Shown: positions 1 through 9,100, numbered from the stretch's first letter. The stretch is 41,759 nt of DNA from JAVJSD01 sp040219575 (GCA_040219575.1 JAVJSD010000150.1:1-41759); one strand, 5' to 3'. Notes: generated from the sequence alone by a model not told the origin. Numbers and translations are program-made.

Positions 1-102
1 CCAAACGAGGCGTCGCTCTTGAGACTGGCCAGCGCCGTGCTCGTCGAAACCAGCGAAGAATGGGAAACCGGAAAAACCTATCTCAAATTCGAAACCAGGT
101 AG
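1..102 (+). CDS. IS256/Mutator-family transposase, C-terminal fragment (5' end outside window)
   Basis: Frame 1 is open from the first base to a TAG at 100-102 and reads PNEASLLRLASAVLVETSEE followed by WETGKTYLKFETR. This closely resembles the conserved C-terminus of IS256/Mutator-type DDE transposases, which end in a phrase like 'FPNEASLLRLVSAVL.EISEEWETG..YL'. Only 33 residues are present, so the catalytic DDE residues lie upstream of the window. It is too short to say whether the enzyme is intact. The stop lies 15 bases before the stop of the converging DUF1559-like gene, which appears to be interrupted by this element. Confidence 0.8.
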   Translation, partial: PNEASLLRLASAVLVETSEEWETGKTYLKFETR

Positions 103-145
103 CGGCCACCCCACTTTTACAGAAGAGATGTTGCATTATCCACTG
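1..145 (+). mobile_element. Right end of an IS256-family insertion sequence
   Basis: After the transposase stop at 102 comes a short tail containing CTTTTACAGAAGA (about 114-126) and then ATGTTGCATTATCC. The TTTACAGAA-type motif close to the end is common in IS256-family terminal inverted repeats, so the element probably ends near 140. The exact boundary and the target-site duplication cannot be fixed because the left end is outside the window. The IS tail supplies the last codons and the stop of the gene on the opposite strand. Confidence 0.6.
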
Positions 146-593
146 GATTGGCGCCGACGCTTGGCATGGCGTAATCGCCGGAGACGAAACCGTCGGTGAA
201 CCGGGGAGGGGAACGTCGCGCGGGACAGTAGAGATACGGGATGGCGGCCTCGGAACCCCCCAGCACGCCGGCGTTCTGCGAGTCGTCGTAGGGCTTGTCG
301 ATCCGCAACCGCCGCCAGGTATTGATTTGATCGGTGTAAGGCAGCATCATCCCCGTCCAGGAGACTCCGCCCGAGAAGATCCCCATCGGCAGGTTGTCGC
401 CCCGCTGGTCGTGGTGATTGAGATTGCCCAAGGCGAGCTGCCGCAAGTTGTTCTTGCAGCGAACCATGTTATCGCCTTCGTACTTGACGCGGAGCACCAC
501 CAAGGCGAGTCCGCTGACGCAGCCGAGGCAGAGAACCACCACGATCACACCGATCACCGTGAGCACCGTTTTACCGCTTCGTCGTCGAGCCAT
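117..593 (-). CDS. DUF1559-like membrane-anchored protein, truncated by the IS element
   Basis: Predicted 158-aa protein. Residues 9-34 form one N-terminal membrane helix (VLTVIGVIVVVLCLGCVSG), followed by RCKNNLRQLALGNLNHHDQ. That phrase matches the 'C.NNLKQLGLALHNYHD' signature of the planctomycete DUF1559 family. Later GGVSWTGMMLPYTDQ also fits the family. The usual type IV pilin-like prepilin motif (FTLVELLVV) is absent; the helix is a plain anchor. DUF1559 proteins are normally about 250-350 aa. This one stops soon after the CPARR..DY segment, and its last residues (DNATSLL) are encoded by what looks like the IS end. I infer a truncated, probably non-functional gene. Start chosen at 593 because a GGGGG stretch lies just upstream; longer in-frame extensions are low-complexity. 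Confidence 0.6.
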   Translation of the reverse strand: MARRRSGKTVLTVIGVIVVVLCLGCVSGLALVVLRVKYEGDNMVRCKNNLRQLALGNLNHHDQRGDNLPMGIFSGGVSWTGMMLPYTDQINTWRRLRIDKPYDDSQNAGVLGGSEAAIPYLYCPARRSPPRFTDGFVSGDYAMPSVGANPVDNATSLL

Positions 594-1081
594 GGACACG
601 CCCCCTGCCGGTTGTTGGATTGATGAAAAGACGGCCGCCGCCGCACGCCCCCAGAACGGGAACGTCGAGACGCAATGGTAGGCGATCGGCCCGCCGCACG
701 CCATCAGCGGATCTCGCGGCGGCCATCGGAATTGGGAACATGAGGAATCGGAGGCAGCGGAGGAAAAGTCGGAGACATCGCGTCGACGTTCGTGTCTTTT
801 TCGGCTGCGGGGGATTTCGATGCGCGGGGGCGTCAGCAATCTGGAGTTTATTGCGGCTTTTGAAGCCTGCAATTTGAAGGTCAAGCATCCATTGCGCTCG
901 ACTCGTTTCGCGGCGAGCCGCAGGCGTCGGCGTGCGCACTACGCCGAACTCGCCGGAAACGTATCTGCAACGGTCCGCCGTCGCCTGCGGCTTGCCGTTA
1001 AACGATATTCGATATTCCTCGTTAGATCGTCGGCATTGACAATGCCGTCTTCACTAAAGCGCGGCATGATGGGGAAGCCGC
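594..1081. other. Intergenic region with palindromic repeat
   Basis: No convincing gene on either strand. It contains the 101-bp palindromic element at 904-1004, described separately. The rest (594-903) is the upstream region of the DUF1559-like gene, and no clear promoter hexamers were seen. The open frames here have no recognisable protein character. Confidence 0.6.
904..1004. repeat. 101-bp palindromic repeat, copy A
   Basis: Two 29-base arms (904-932 and 976-1004) are inverted copies of each other with 25 of 29 matching. They flank a 43-base spacer. The right arm contains CCTGCGGCTTGCCGTTAAAC. A second copy with the same 29-43-29 geometry lies at 41568-41668, and an isolated right arm lies at 36971-37014. 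The spacers of the two full copies match at about 34 of 43 positions, so the whole unit is repeated, not just the arms. It behaves like a MITE or REP-type element. Confidence 0.8.
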
Positions 1082-1732
1082 TTAGCGCTGGCGGAGGGCG
1101 CCTTCGCGGTCGGCCTGCCAGATGCGGCCGGTTTCGGCTTCCAGGGCGGTCAGCCAGCCGCCGCCGACGCAGTAGGTGTCGATGCAGACCACGTGGTCGA
1201 GGTCGAGGATCTCGCCGCTGGCCTGCGGTGTGTGGCCGACGATCACCCGCTTGCCCGACGCGTGGGGCGCCGGCACGAGGAACGAGAGGTGCTCCCAGAA
1301 GAGCATCAAGTCGGGCTGGTCCGCCAGTTCCACGTCGCTGAAGTAATTGGCGTGCAGAAAGATGTGCGTGGGCGACTGGTGAAAGCGACGGCAGCCGCGG
1401 AGGAAGTCGAGGTGGCTGGCGGGAATCGCCGCGGGCGAACCGCCGTAACTGGCGAGCGTTTGCCGGCCGCCGCACTCCAACCAGAAATCGAGGCTCTCGT
1501 CTTCCTGGAGCGCCTCGAGCATCATCAGTTCGTGGTTGCCCAGCAGCGGCTTGTGCCGGCAGCGGTCGCCGAGCTGGATCAACTGCTCGAGGACGCCCCG
1601 ACTGTCGGGCCCTCGATCGACGTAGTCGCCCAAGGTGACAATCACGTCGTTGGGCCGGGGCTGAATCGCGTCCAGCAGCGCGGTCAGCGCCTGGCTGCAT
1701 CCATGAATGTCGCCAATGGCGATGGTTCGCAT
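1082..1732 (-). CDS. PPP-family metallophosphatase (Ser/Thr phosphatase or Ap4A hydrolase type)
   Basis: 216-aa cytosolic protein with the full PPP-type dinuclear-metal motif set: GDIHG (7-11), GDYVDRG (35-41), GNHE (65-68), a metal-binding His in LHANY (about 127) and GHTP (166-169). The terminal CIDTYCVGGGWLTALEAETG is typical of bacterial PrpA/PrpE and lambda-phosphatase-like enzymes. Members dephosphorylate Ser/Thr/Tyr phosphoproteins or cleave diadenosine tetraphosphate; the sequence does not decide which. Two Ser/Thr kinases lie in this window, so a role reversing kinase action is possible but not shown. The start at 1732 gives the family's usual N-terminus directly before GDIHG. The gene is divergent from the next one. 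Confidence 0.88.
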   Translation of the reverse strand: MRTIAIGDIHGCSQALTALLDAIQPRPNDVIVTLGDYVDRGPDSRGVLEQLIQLGDRCRHKPLLGNHELMMLEALQEDESLDFWLECGGRQTLASYGGSPAAIPASHLDFLRGCRRFHQSPTHIFLHANYFSDVELADQPDLMLFWEHLSFLVPAPHASGKRVIVGHTPQASGEILDLDHVVCIDTYCVGGGWLTALEAETGRIWQADREGALRQR

Positions 1733-2067
1733 TGAGCTGGGGCGGGGTGAGGGCGGGGGCGAGATCGGCGAAAGCGAGGCATTTTAACGCGCGCGGCGGT
1801 CCGTGTTGCGTCGCGCCCCCAAACGGCGGCGCCGATTCTCCGACTTTTTCGGTTAACTTGGATTGTTCACTTTGCCGAAACTATCAGACGAACAGTCACG
1901 CGCGCCGCGGCGAGGTTCGCCGGTGCGCGACGACGACCACATCCCCTACTCGTGCGCGGCTGGGTTGCGCACCGGCTTCTCGCTTACAACCCAAGACGGT
2001 AACTCGCCTTACGTTTCGAAGCGACAGCCGGCGTACAGCTTTGGCGGCGAACCAGGGAAGGTTTTCC
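1733..2067. other. Divergent intergenic region
   Basis: A 335-base space between the divergent phosphatase and glycosyltransferase-like genes. The frame of the downstream gene stays open through it, but the encoded residues are Arg-rich, low-complexity and unlike any glycosyltransferase. I therefore treat it as non-coding leader and promoter DNA. A weak possible promoter (TTGGAT near 1858, TATCAG near 1882, spacing 18) faces the downstream gene. Confidence 0.4.
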
Positions 2068-3066
2068 GTGCTTCGTCTCTCGATCATTATTCCGTGCCTC
2101 GAGACGGACGGCCGATTGGACGACACCCTGGCTTCCGTGCTGCAGAATCGCCCGGAGGCCTGCGAGGTGATCGTCGTTCATCGCGGTCGCTACGACGACC
2201 CGTACGAACTGGCCTCCGAGGTCGTGTTCCACCAGTCGGCCGACGACGAAAGCCTGGTCGACCTGCTCAACCGGGGGCTCGCCCTGGCGCAGGCCCCGAT
2301 CGTTCATCTGCTGGCTTGCGGCGGCGAGGTGGAGGATGGATGGACCGACCGGGCGGTGCGCCGATTCGACGACGAACGCGTGGCGGCCGTCGCCCCGCTG
2401 TTGACCACCGGCCGATTCGACGACGGCGCGGCCGACGCACAACCTGTCCAGACGGGGATCGTGCGGGGACGTTTCGAACGCAGCCGTCCCCTGCGGCAGA
2501 CGCCCAACCAGGTGGAGTCCGCCGGAACGCGGCCGCTGGGCCCTTCGCTGGCGGCGGGATTCTATCGCGCCCAGTCGCTGCGGGACGTGGGCGGTTTCGA
2601 ACCGAGCGTGGGGGCGGACCTGGCGGATCTCGACGTGGCCCTCCGTTTCGCCGCCCTTGGGCTGCGATGCGTGGTGGAAACCACCTCGCGCGTGACCCAT
2701 GCCGACGGCGGGCGTACCGCCGACAGCGCCTTCGCCGCCGGACAGGCCGCGGAGCGCGTCTTCTGGCGGCACGTCTTCAGCCGGCATGGAGGGGGCGTCG
2801 CCGCCGCGCTGCTGCATCCGCTGGCGATCGCCGCGGACTGCCTGGTGCAGCTTCCACGAGGCGGCGCGCTGCGCCGATTGGCGGGTCGACTGTCGGTGCT
2901 GACCGAGGCGGCCGCCTTGGCGCGCCGCGGAATGAATCGGACGCCCGCGAGTCCCCAGCCGATCGTCGCGCCGAAGGGGCCGGCCACGGGCACGTCGCGG
3001 CGCATCGATCTTTCCCATAACCGCGAGCGTCGCAGCGGCAGAGGCGCCGAGAAGTTCGTGCAGTAG
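2068..3066 (+). CDS. Glycosyltransferase family 2-like protein lacking the DxD motif
   Basis: Predicted 332 aa from a GTG at 2068, preceded by AGGGAAGG at suitable spacing. The N-terminus LRLSIIIPCLETDGRLDDTL and the following ASVL..., EVIVVHRGR and DLLNRGLALAQAPIVHLL fit a GT-A fold nucleotide-sugar domain. The ALRFAALGLRCV segment matches the distal GT2 region. Where GT2 enzymes carry the metal-binding D-x-D (as in FLDADD), this protein has LLACGGEVEDGW, so the acidic pair is missing. It may be inactive, or use another metal ligand. The C-terminal 90 residues are Arg/Ala-rich with no clear membrane helix. It stands alone; the next gene converges on it. Confidence 0.7.
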   Translation: MLRLSIIIPCLETDGRLDDTLASVLQNRPEACEVIVVHRGRYDDPYELASEVVFHQSADDESLVDLLNRGLALAQAPIVHLLACGGEVEDGWTDRAVRRFDDERVAAVAPLLTTGRFDDGAADAQPVQTGIVRGRFERSRPLRQTPNQVESAGTRPLGPSLAAGFYRAQSLRDVGGFEPSVGADLADLDVALRFAALGLRCVVETTSRVTHADGGRTADSAFAAGQAAERVFWRHVFSRHGGGVAAALLHPLAIAADCLVQLPRGGALRRLAGRLSVLTEAAALARRGMNRTPASPQPIVAPKGPATGTSRRIDLSHNRERRSGRGAEKFVQ

Positions 3067-3119
3067 GCCAACTACGAGCGGCGATCGTCGAGGCCGCCCA
3101 CAAGCAAGGCGCGCGGCGT

Positions 3120-4172
3120 TCAGCCTTCTTCTTCCATCCGCTCGTACTTGTCGGGATAGAGCAGTTCGCTGATGGAGCGGAGCAACTGAAAGCTTTTCTC
3201 GTCGGTGCGGCCCTGGCAGCGGGCGATCAGCCGCTCCAACCACAGTCGGCCGCACGGCCACCGGACGTCGAACAGCTTGCTGCAATCGTCGAGCAGTTGG
3301 TAGACGCGGGCCCGGGTGACGCCCATCCGCCGCGATTGCAGTCGCACGGTTTGCGGCGGTCCTTCCAGTCCCATGCGTCCCCGGGCCAACTCGACGACGG
3401 TCGGACCGGTGTCGAGATCGATCTGCATCAGGATCGTCTCCGCCAGCGAGTTTCTCAATTCCGATAGCGAGGGCACGGCGTCCTGCCGCAAAACTTGCTG
3501 AATCCAGGTCTCGATCTTTCCGACCATCCGCGGCGCCAGGCGGATGCTCAGGTGCCCGTCGGGATCGACTCCCGACAGCAGTTGGTGGATGAAGTAGAAG
3601 ACCTCGAGCACCACGCGGACGCGTTTCTCGCCGTGCGTTTTCAACTCCCGCATTTCGGCCAGACTGAAGTGCAGGTAAAAGTCGAGCGGCGTATTCCAAA
3701 TGACGGTCGGGACGTCGCGGAGGCTGCGCGCCACGCGGCCGATGCGCTCGCCGTTGAGTCCGTGCTCCTTGACGGTTTCCCGCCAGGCGGCCCACTGCAA
3801 TTCAGAAACACTGCTGGAATCGAACCGACCGTCGACGTACACGTCCTGATCGGGGCGGCCGTTGCCGGCGTGCACGGCTTCCGGCGCAGCGGGGCTCTGC
3901 TCCTCGACGGCGCGGTGCAGCAGTCTGACCAGCGAATGAATCTTCTTCTGCCCGATGCCGGGGGTGGCGTTCAACTCCTGGAACGGCGTGGCCAGCAGGT
4001 CGCCGATCGTGCGGCCCAGGAACGCCAGGGGAAGCCGCCGGTCGTTGGGCAGCGCCCAATACGCGAGCGGTTTTTCCAACCGGTCGCTGTACGTTTCTTC
4101 CAGCAGCGTTTTGCGGATTTCTTCGTAGCTGCTTTGCAGCTTGAAATCCTCGGCATTGATCGGTTTGGCCAT
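3120..4172 (-). CDS. Putative regulator with alpha-CTD-like HhH and sigma4-like helix-turn-helix segments
   Basis: Predicted 350 aa, not a named family that I recognise. Residues about 50-90 (RTIGDLLATPFQELNATPGI then GQKKIHSLVRLLHRA) resemble the helix-hairpin-helix fold of the RNA polymerase alpha C-terminal domain. Near the C-terminus, RLQSRRMGVTRARVYQLLDD resembles the recognition helix of sigma-70 region 4 ('LGVTRERVRQI'). The middle is helical and acidic. No signal peptide or membrane segment, so it should act in the cytoplasm. Start chosen at 4172 for the AAGAAGAGAG ribosome-binding stretch; the 31-residue upstream extension is unlikely. It follows a 101-aa ORF by about 50 bases in the same direction, so the two may be co-transcribed. 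DNA binding is inferred, not shown. Confidence 0.65.
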   Translation of the reverse strand: MAKPINAEDFKLQSSYEEIRKTLLEETYSDRLEKPLAYWALPNDRRLPLAFLGRTIGDLLATPFQELNATPGIGQKKIHSLVRLLHRAVEEQSPAAPEAVHAGNGRPDQDVYVDGRFDSSSVSELQWAAWRETVKEHGLNGERIGRVARSLRDVPTVIWNTPLDFYLHFSLAEMRELKTHGEKRVRVVLEVFYFIHQLLSGVDPDGHLSIRLAPRMVGKIETWIQQVLRQDAVPSLSELRNSLAETILMQIDLDTGPTVVELARGRMGLEGPPQTVRLQSRRMGVTRARVYQLLDDCSKLFDVRWPCGRLWLERLIARCQGRTDEKSFQLLRSISELLYPDKYERMEEEG

Positions 4173-4221
4173 TGCTCTCTTCTTCGCCTCTTCGCCCGAC
4201 AACCAGGACCGCACAAGGCGG

Positions 4222-4527
4222 TCACGGGCCAACGAACTGTTGTGGTTGCTGCTTCGCGCACGCACTGCTGCCTACGAGCAGGTGCGACACCGTCCGAATC
4301 ACGGCCTTCCTGAAGCGCTCGGGGGGAGATTCTCTGTCCGGTCGATCGGCGGATTCCCCTGCGAAATCCAACCGTCCACTCACCGCACTCGCGGCGTGCA
4401 ACGGTCCCCTGCCGGCCGAGTCATGTTCCAAGCGAATTCTGATCCCCTGCGCATTTCTCGTCAAGCGATCCACCAAATACGGGAAAAGCTGCGCAATGAT
4501 TGCGGGGGTTGCCTCTGACAGGGTCAT
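4222..4527 (-). CDS. Small hypothetical protein (101 aa)
   Basis: Begins MTLSEATPAIIAQLFPYLVD and ends with the amphipathic stretch ERFRKAVIRTVSHLLVGSSA before a Gln-rich tail. Composition is balanced, unlike the Arg/Pro/Ser-rich shadow frames around it, and AGGAAA sits about 9 bases before the ATG. No domain recognised, no signal peptide, no membrane helix. It lies 49 bases upstream of the HhH/sigma4-like gene on the same strand, which suggests a two-gene unit. It could still be a chance open frame; length and composition give only moderate support. Confidence 0.5.
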   Translation of the reverse strand: MTLSEATPAIIAQLFPYLVDRLTRNAQGIRIRLEHDSAGRGPLHAASAVSGRLDFAGESADRPDRESPPERFRKAVIRTVSHLLVGSSACAKQQPQQFVGP

Positions 4528-4979
4528 AGACGCATTTCCTGTCTCGACTTACCCGCAATTTTCCAGTTTTTTGCGAGATTTTACATTTCACTACCGGATT
4601 GAACCCCGCATTAGAAGACCGGTGGCGTGAACAATTCCTGAGCAACGAGAGATTTCCCTTCTATCCCCTCTCGCAGGGGAAATGTGATTCCCCAGACAGC
4701 GAATTCGGCCCGCGAGACAACTCGTTCGGGGCGACACCATCTTGGTAAGACAATCTGTCTTTTCTGTCAAGTCACGATGTCTTTTTTAAGGCCTGGCAGG
4801 AATCCCCAGTGCCGCGTGACACGTGAGAATGGGGGTAGCGGAAGTCGTGAGACTTCTGGAAGCCCAAACGTCGCCACGAATTCCCGAACTCTCACGAGTT
4901 CGGCTACTCTAAAATCAGGCCGTCCCAACGCACTCGTAGCGTGCCGCCCGTCTGGCGGCCGGCCCCATCGTTTGAGTCG
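4528..4979. other. Intergenic region, AT-richer, with hairpin repeat
   Basis: About 450 bases with no supported gene. The part at 4540-4800 is noticeably richer in A and T than the flanking genes and should hold the promoter of the 101-aa ORF unit. The part at 4835-4907 is a paired-hairpin repeat, listed separately. Kinase transcription ends into this region from the other side. Confidence 0.5.
4835..4907. repeat. Paired-hairpin palindromic repeat
   Basis: A 73-base unit beginning GTAGCGGAAGTC and ending GTTCGGCTAC. It holds two perfect 6-bp hairpins: GAAGTC-GTGA-GACTTC (4841-4856) and GAACTC-TCAC-GAGTTC (4886-4901). The two hairpins are also roughly inverted copies of each other. The GTAGCGGAAGTC core recurs on the minus strand at 18751-18783, so this is a dispersed repeat, not a one-off terminator. 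Confidence 0.7.
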
Positions 4980-6017
4980 CTACCGCAGCGCCAGCCAACG
5001 ACGGATCGCCTCGGCCACCTGCGTCGCGGTCTGGTAGCGGAAGATCGGTTCTTTCTGAATCATCTTGTAGCAGATGCCGATCAGTTCGCCGGGACAGTCG
5101 GGACGCGACTTTTCGATGTCCGACGGCATGTTCGTTCGGTGCCGCGCGATTCGCTCGACCGCCGATCCGGTGGGAAACGTGGCGTGGCCGGTGAGCAGGA
5201 AGTACAGCGTGCAGCCCAGGCTGTAGATATCGGCCCGGTGATCGATCTTGCTGCTGTTGCGTGACTGCTCCGGCGCCAGGTAGTCGGCGGTGCCGACAAT
5301 CTTATCGTCGTGCGTGGCCTCGGCCGACTCGCCCTCGCGCTGCGTGAACATGGCCAGCCCCAGGTCGAGGATCTTGACGACGCCCTGTTCGTCGACCAGC
5401 AGGTTGGCGGGCTTGATGTCTCGGTGAATCAGCCCTTTTTCATGCGCGTGGGCCAGGCCCGTGGCGGCCTGCGCGATGTAGTCGGCGATCGTTTCGAAAC
5501 TGGGCGCGCCGTGCTTTTCGACGAGCGATTGCAAGTCGCTCCCCTTGACGTACTCCATCACCAGGTAGTGGGTGTTTCCCAGATTGCCGACATCATAAGC
5601 GCGGACGATGTTGGGATGATCGAGGGCCGCGGCCGCCTTGGCCTCGAGGTAGAAGCTCTTGAGGTACGACTCGTCGTCGACCCGCTTTCGCGGCAGCACT
5701 TTGATGGCCCGCAGATTGCCGATCAAGGTGTTCTCGGCCAGGTAGACGCTGCTCATGCCTCCCTGTCCGAGTTGCGACAGCAGCTTGTACTTGCCGAGGA
5801 TGAAACCCTTGTGCTTCCCGACGAGCAGCTTCTCCATCTGCCACGGGGTGAGCAATTCCTGCTCGACCAACATGTCGCCGAGCGTTTGCGGCGATTCCGG
5901 CAAATCGCCGTCGTTCTCGTCGCGCAACTCGGCCACCACGCGGTCGAGGGCCTCCTCTTCGACCAACGTGCTCTGACGCACAAGTTCGATGAACCTATGG
6001 GTGTTGATCTTCGCCAT
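4980..6017 (-). CDS. Soluble Ser/Thr protein kinase (PknB/Hanks type)
   Basis: 345 aa. An N-terminal planctomycete-type leader (1-75, with ELLTPWQMEKLL) precedes the catalytic domain. Visible motifs: GQGGMS glycine loop (84-89), Lys106 in AIKVL, catalytic HRDIKPANLL (198-207, Asp200), DLG (218-220) in place of DFG, a variant that still carries the metal-binding Asp, and APE (248-250). No membrane helix, so it should be cytosolic; most bacterial PknB-type kinases are anchored. The protein ends right after the kinase fold, leaving no sensor domain. Start chosen at 6017, where the typical MAKINTHRF leader begins. It is 151 bases downstream of the PL26-like gene on the same strand and may be the last gene of that run or a separate unit. 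Confidence 0.9.
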   Translation of the reverse strand: MAKINTHRFIELVRQSTLVEEEALDRVVAELRDENDGDLPESPQTLGDMLVEQELLTPWQMEKLLVGKHKGFILGKYKLLSQLGQGGMSSVYLAENTLIGNLRAIKVLPRKRVDDESYLKSFYLEAKAAAALDHPNIVRAYDVGNLGNTHYLVMEYVKGSDLQSLVEKHGAPSFETIADYIAQAATGLAHAHEKGLIHRDIKPANLLVDEQGVVKILDLGLAMFTQREGESAEATHDDKIVGTADYLAPEQSRNSSKIDHRADIYSLGCTLYFLLTGHATFPTGSAVERIARHRTNMPSDIEKSRPDCPGELIGICYKMIQKEPIFRYQTATQVAEAIRRWLALR

Positions 6018-6168
6018 ACGTCGACACGCCGCGGCCCCAACTCGGTATCCCCTTATTGATATTGCGTCCAGTCTATCATACCGCCATCGCCGGGGAAGCA
6101 TCTCCCGCGACTGGACCGCCCACCCTTCGCGAGGCGTCCAAGGCCGGCGGTGGACATCGTCCCCACGG

Positions 6169-9100
6169 CTACTTCACTTCGCCCGACAGCGGCTTGTTGG
6201 TGACGGTCGAACGGCCGTCCAGCGATCCGTCGAACCGCCACAAGAGCAAGGTCGATGCGTCCAACTCCGGCCGCTTGTCGGGAGGGCCGAATCGATAGGG
6301 ATTGTACGTTTGTGAACCGCCGAACTCGACCTCCAGGTCGGCGTAACGCGGCGTGCTGGAGATCCGCAATTCGTCGATGGCGAAAGCTACGCCGGCCGGC
6401 GCCGCCGAGATGAACTCCCGTTTCCACGGGCCGTTTTTCGGCAGCCCGAATGGACGTCGGCTGTAGCCTTCCCAGTGCGTGCTGCGATAGCTGGCGCGAT
6501 CGAGGCCGTTGACGTAGACGTGAACCACGACCTGCTCGGGATCGCGCCGCAGCGGCCTCCACACGACCGCCACGTGAGCCCACTCGGCAAGCGGCAGCTT
6601 CCAGGGACTCCAGGCCTTCATCAAGCCGTTGTCCAGGTACGTCGCCGGGCGTGCGGCCTGCAGGCGGTCGTCGGTCAGCCGTTTAATCCAGAACTCGATC
6701 GTCCCCTGCCGCAGGTCGAACAGGCGCCGCTCCTGGCCGTCAATGGTCACATGATCGGGCAAGTGAAGCGACTGCCCGTCGGAGACGAGGACGCCCTGTC
6801 CGAATCGACCGTCGACGTACAACGCGTCTCGCTCCAGCTCGAGATCGGGCGGCAGCGCGGCGAGGGTTGGCTTCGCCGCGGGCGACGACGCGGGCGACGA
6901 CGCGGGCAAATCCGTTTGGAACGTCACCCAGGCGTCGTGCGGCGCGAGCCCTGAAAGCCGAAACCAGAGGGGGCGATCGCCGCGGTTTTCGATTCGCAGG
7001 ACTTCGATGTCTTTCGCCAGCGGCACGACGAGCGCGCCCTTGTCCGCTTCACCCGCCAGCGGCGCGCCTTCCGCAGACGACACGCCGAGCGAAGCGACGC
7101 CGGCGCTTTGCAGGCGAAGCTGCAAGGCGCCCTGAGGTCGGCGGAGTCGGCATGCTTCGCCAGGCGCGAGCATCACGGGCCGCGCCGCATTACACAACAC
7201 CGCCGCATCGCCCGACGCTTCCAGCACGGCCATTTCCAACGTCGGCGCCAGCACGTAGTATCCCGAGGGCGCCTCGGCGGGGATCGTCAGCTCGTGCAGG
7301 TAGACTTCGAACTGCGGCAGGTCGCGATCGAAAGGCTGCAGGTCGCTGGCGGCCTTGGTGGTCTTCACCGTGAATCCGTCGAAGGGGCGGCCATCGGCGG
7401 CGAGCAACCTGACGCGCACATCGTAACCCCACAGCGTCGCCTGCAACGGTCGACCTTCCGCCTTGAGAAGTGCGATCGCGGTGCGTTGCGGCAGAAGCGG
7501 CGGAGGTGGTGGAATCGCAACGCCGTCGCGCTTCGCCTGCTCTAGCGCCCACTCCAGACGAGGAACCGCCGAATAGCACTGGATGGGCGCGTAGGGGTTG
7601 TAGATGCGGCGTCCCAAGTCGCCGGGTTTCTCGAGCGGTTCTGCGTTGGGGAGCAACGCCTCCAGTTCCAACAGCGCCGGCCGCAGGTGACGCGGGTCGC
7701 GGGTGTGGTAGTACGCCCAACCGATCTGCTGGTTGGAGTAGACCCCCACGTCCTCGCGGAAGGGATCGGCCAACCACATCCGCTGGTAGTAGCGGGCCAG
7801 AACGTCCTTCATCCGCGGATCGCCGCTGGCTCGGGCGTATTTCCAGAGCGCGGTCGACCAGTAGTGCGACAGCTTCGGCGCGTCGGCGTAAGCCGGCAGG
7901 CGATTCTCCTGCGAGCGCCAGGCGCCGATGGGTCCGTCGGGCTCCAAAAACGCGTCGGCGTAATCGCCGAGCGCCTGGCGGACGACGGGATCCCAGGTGT
8001 GCTCGTACAGCGTCGCCAGGTTGAAGAACAATGTCTGCTGATGCCGCGAACCGCTGGTGAAGGGGGCGTAGTCGCGAATCATCGTCGCCCAGGTCTTCGG
8101 CGGCTGGCCGGGCTGTTGAGGCGTAAACCAAGCCTGCTCGCGATGCCACGCCTGCATGTCGGTCGACGCGTTTGTCTTTCCCGCCAGATCGCCGAAGTAC
8201 TCCCGCCAGTACTCGACCACGTCGTTGTAGCGCTCGTCGCCGGTGAGGTAATACGCCAGCGTCGTCGTTTCCAGCGTGCGATGGTAGCTGGCCCAGTACT
8301 GGGATCCGCCCCGCAGCCAGGCTTCGCCGTTGTCGTGATGGCGAATGTAGAAATACGGACTGTCGATCGACCAGTCGCCGCGCGGAAAGTGCATCTCCTG
8401 CTCACGCTCGAAGCCGCCTAGCCAGCGCGTGCGGTACTTGAGCGGCTCGTGCGAGACGGAGATGTCGACCCAATGGTTTTCCGACGGAATCGCCCAGTCG
8501 TAGAACTTGCGCTCTCCACTGCGGAGGTAGTTCCACCAGAGTTGCGTTTCCTTTTGATAGGTGTGGTATTCGAATCGCCGTGGGTCGGCGTAGTGGCGCT
8601 GCGTCTTTTCGTCCCACTGGTAGCTGTAATGCGGCCCGGAGCCGAATTGCCACCAGCCGTAGTCGCCGAAGGCGTCTTGCGCGTCGCGGCCCAGGTCGAA
8701 CAGCCGATCGACGATGCGTTCGTACTTCAAGTCATTTGGCCGGGCGGCGAGTGGGCCGAACACACCGCTGTCGCAATTCCACTGAGCCGAAGCCAACGCG
8801 AGCGGTTGGTCGGCCGCCAGGGCGCCGTACTCCGCCCCCGCGTCGGCCTCCGCCGCGGCGGCGAAGTGCAGCCAGAATTCGTGATGCTTGCGCGTGCCGC
8901 GGCCGTCGGCGTCGCCCCGATCGAGCGCCTCGCGCCCCGCGAAGTAGAAGTAGTTCGAGATGGGCGACAGCGTGCCGCGCACACCGTCCCAGTTGTGCAG
9001 GTACTTTTCGCCCGCCTCGCCCAGGAATTGCAGAATTCCCTCGGAGCCGAAATCGAGTTCGCCGCCACGCGGGCTCCAGGTGTGCAGCGTGAGACGGTCC

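Noticed and set aside
1984..3795. 603-aa minus-strand open frame covering the GT2-like gene
   Set aside because: Shadow of the real plus-strand gene and of the 3120-4172 gene; low-complexity Arg/Ala/Pro.
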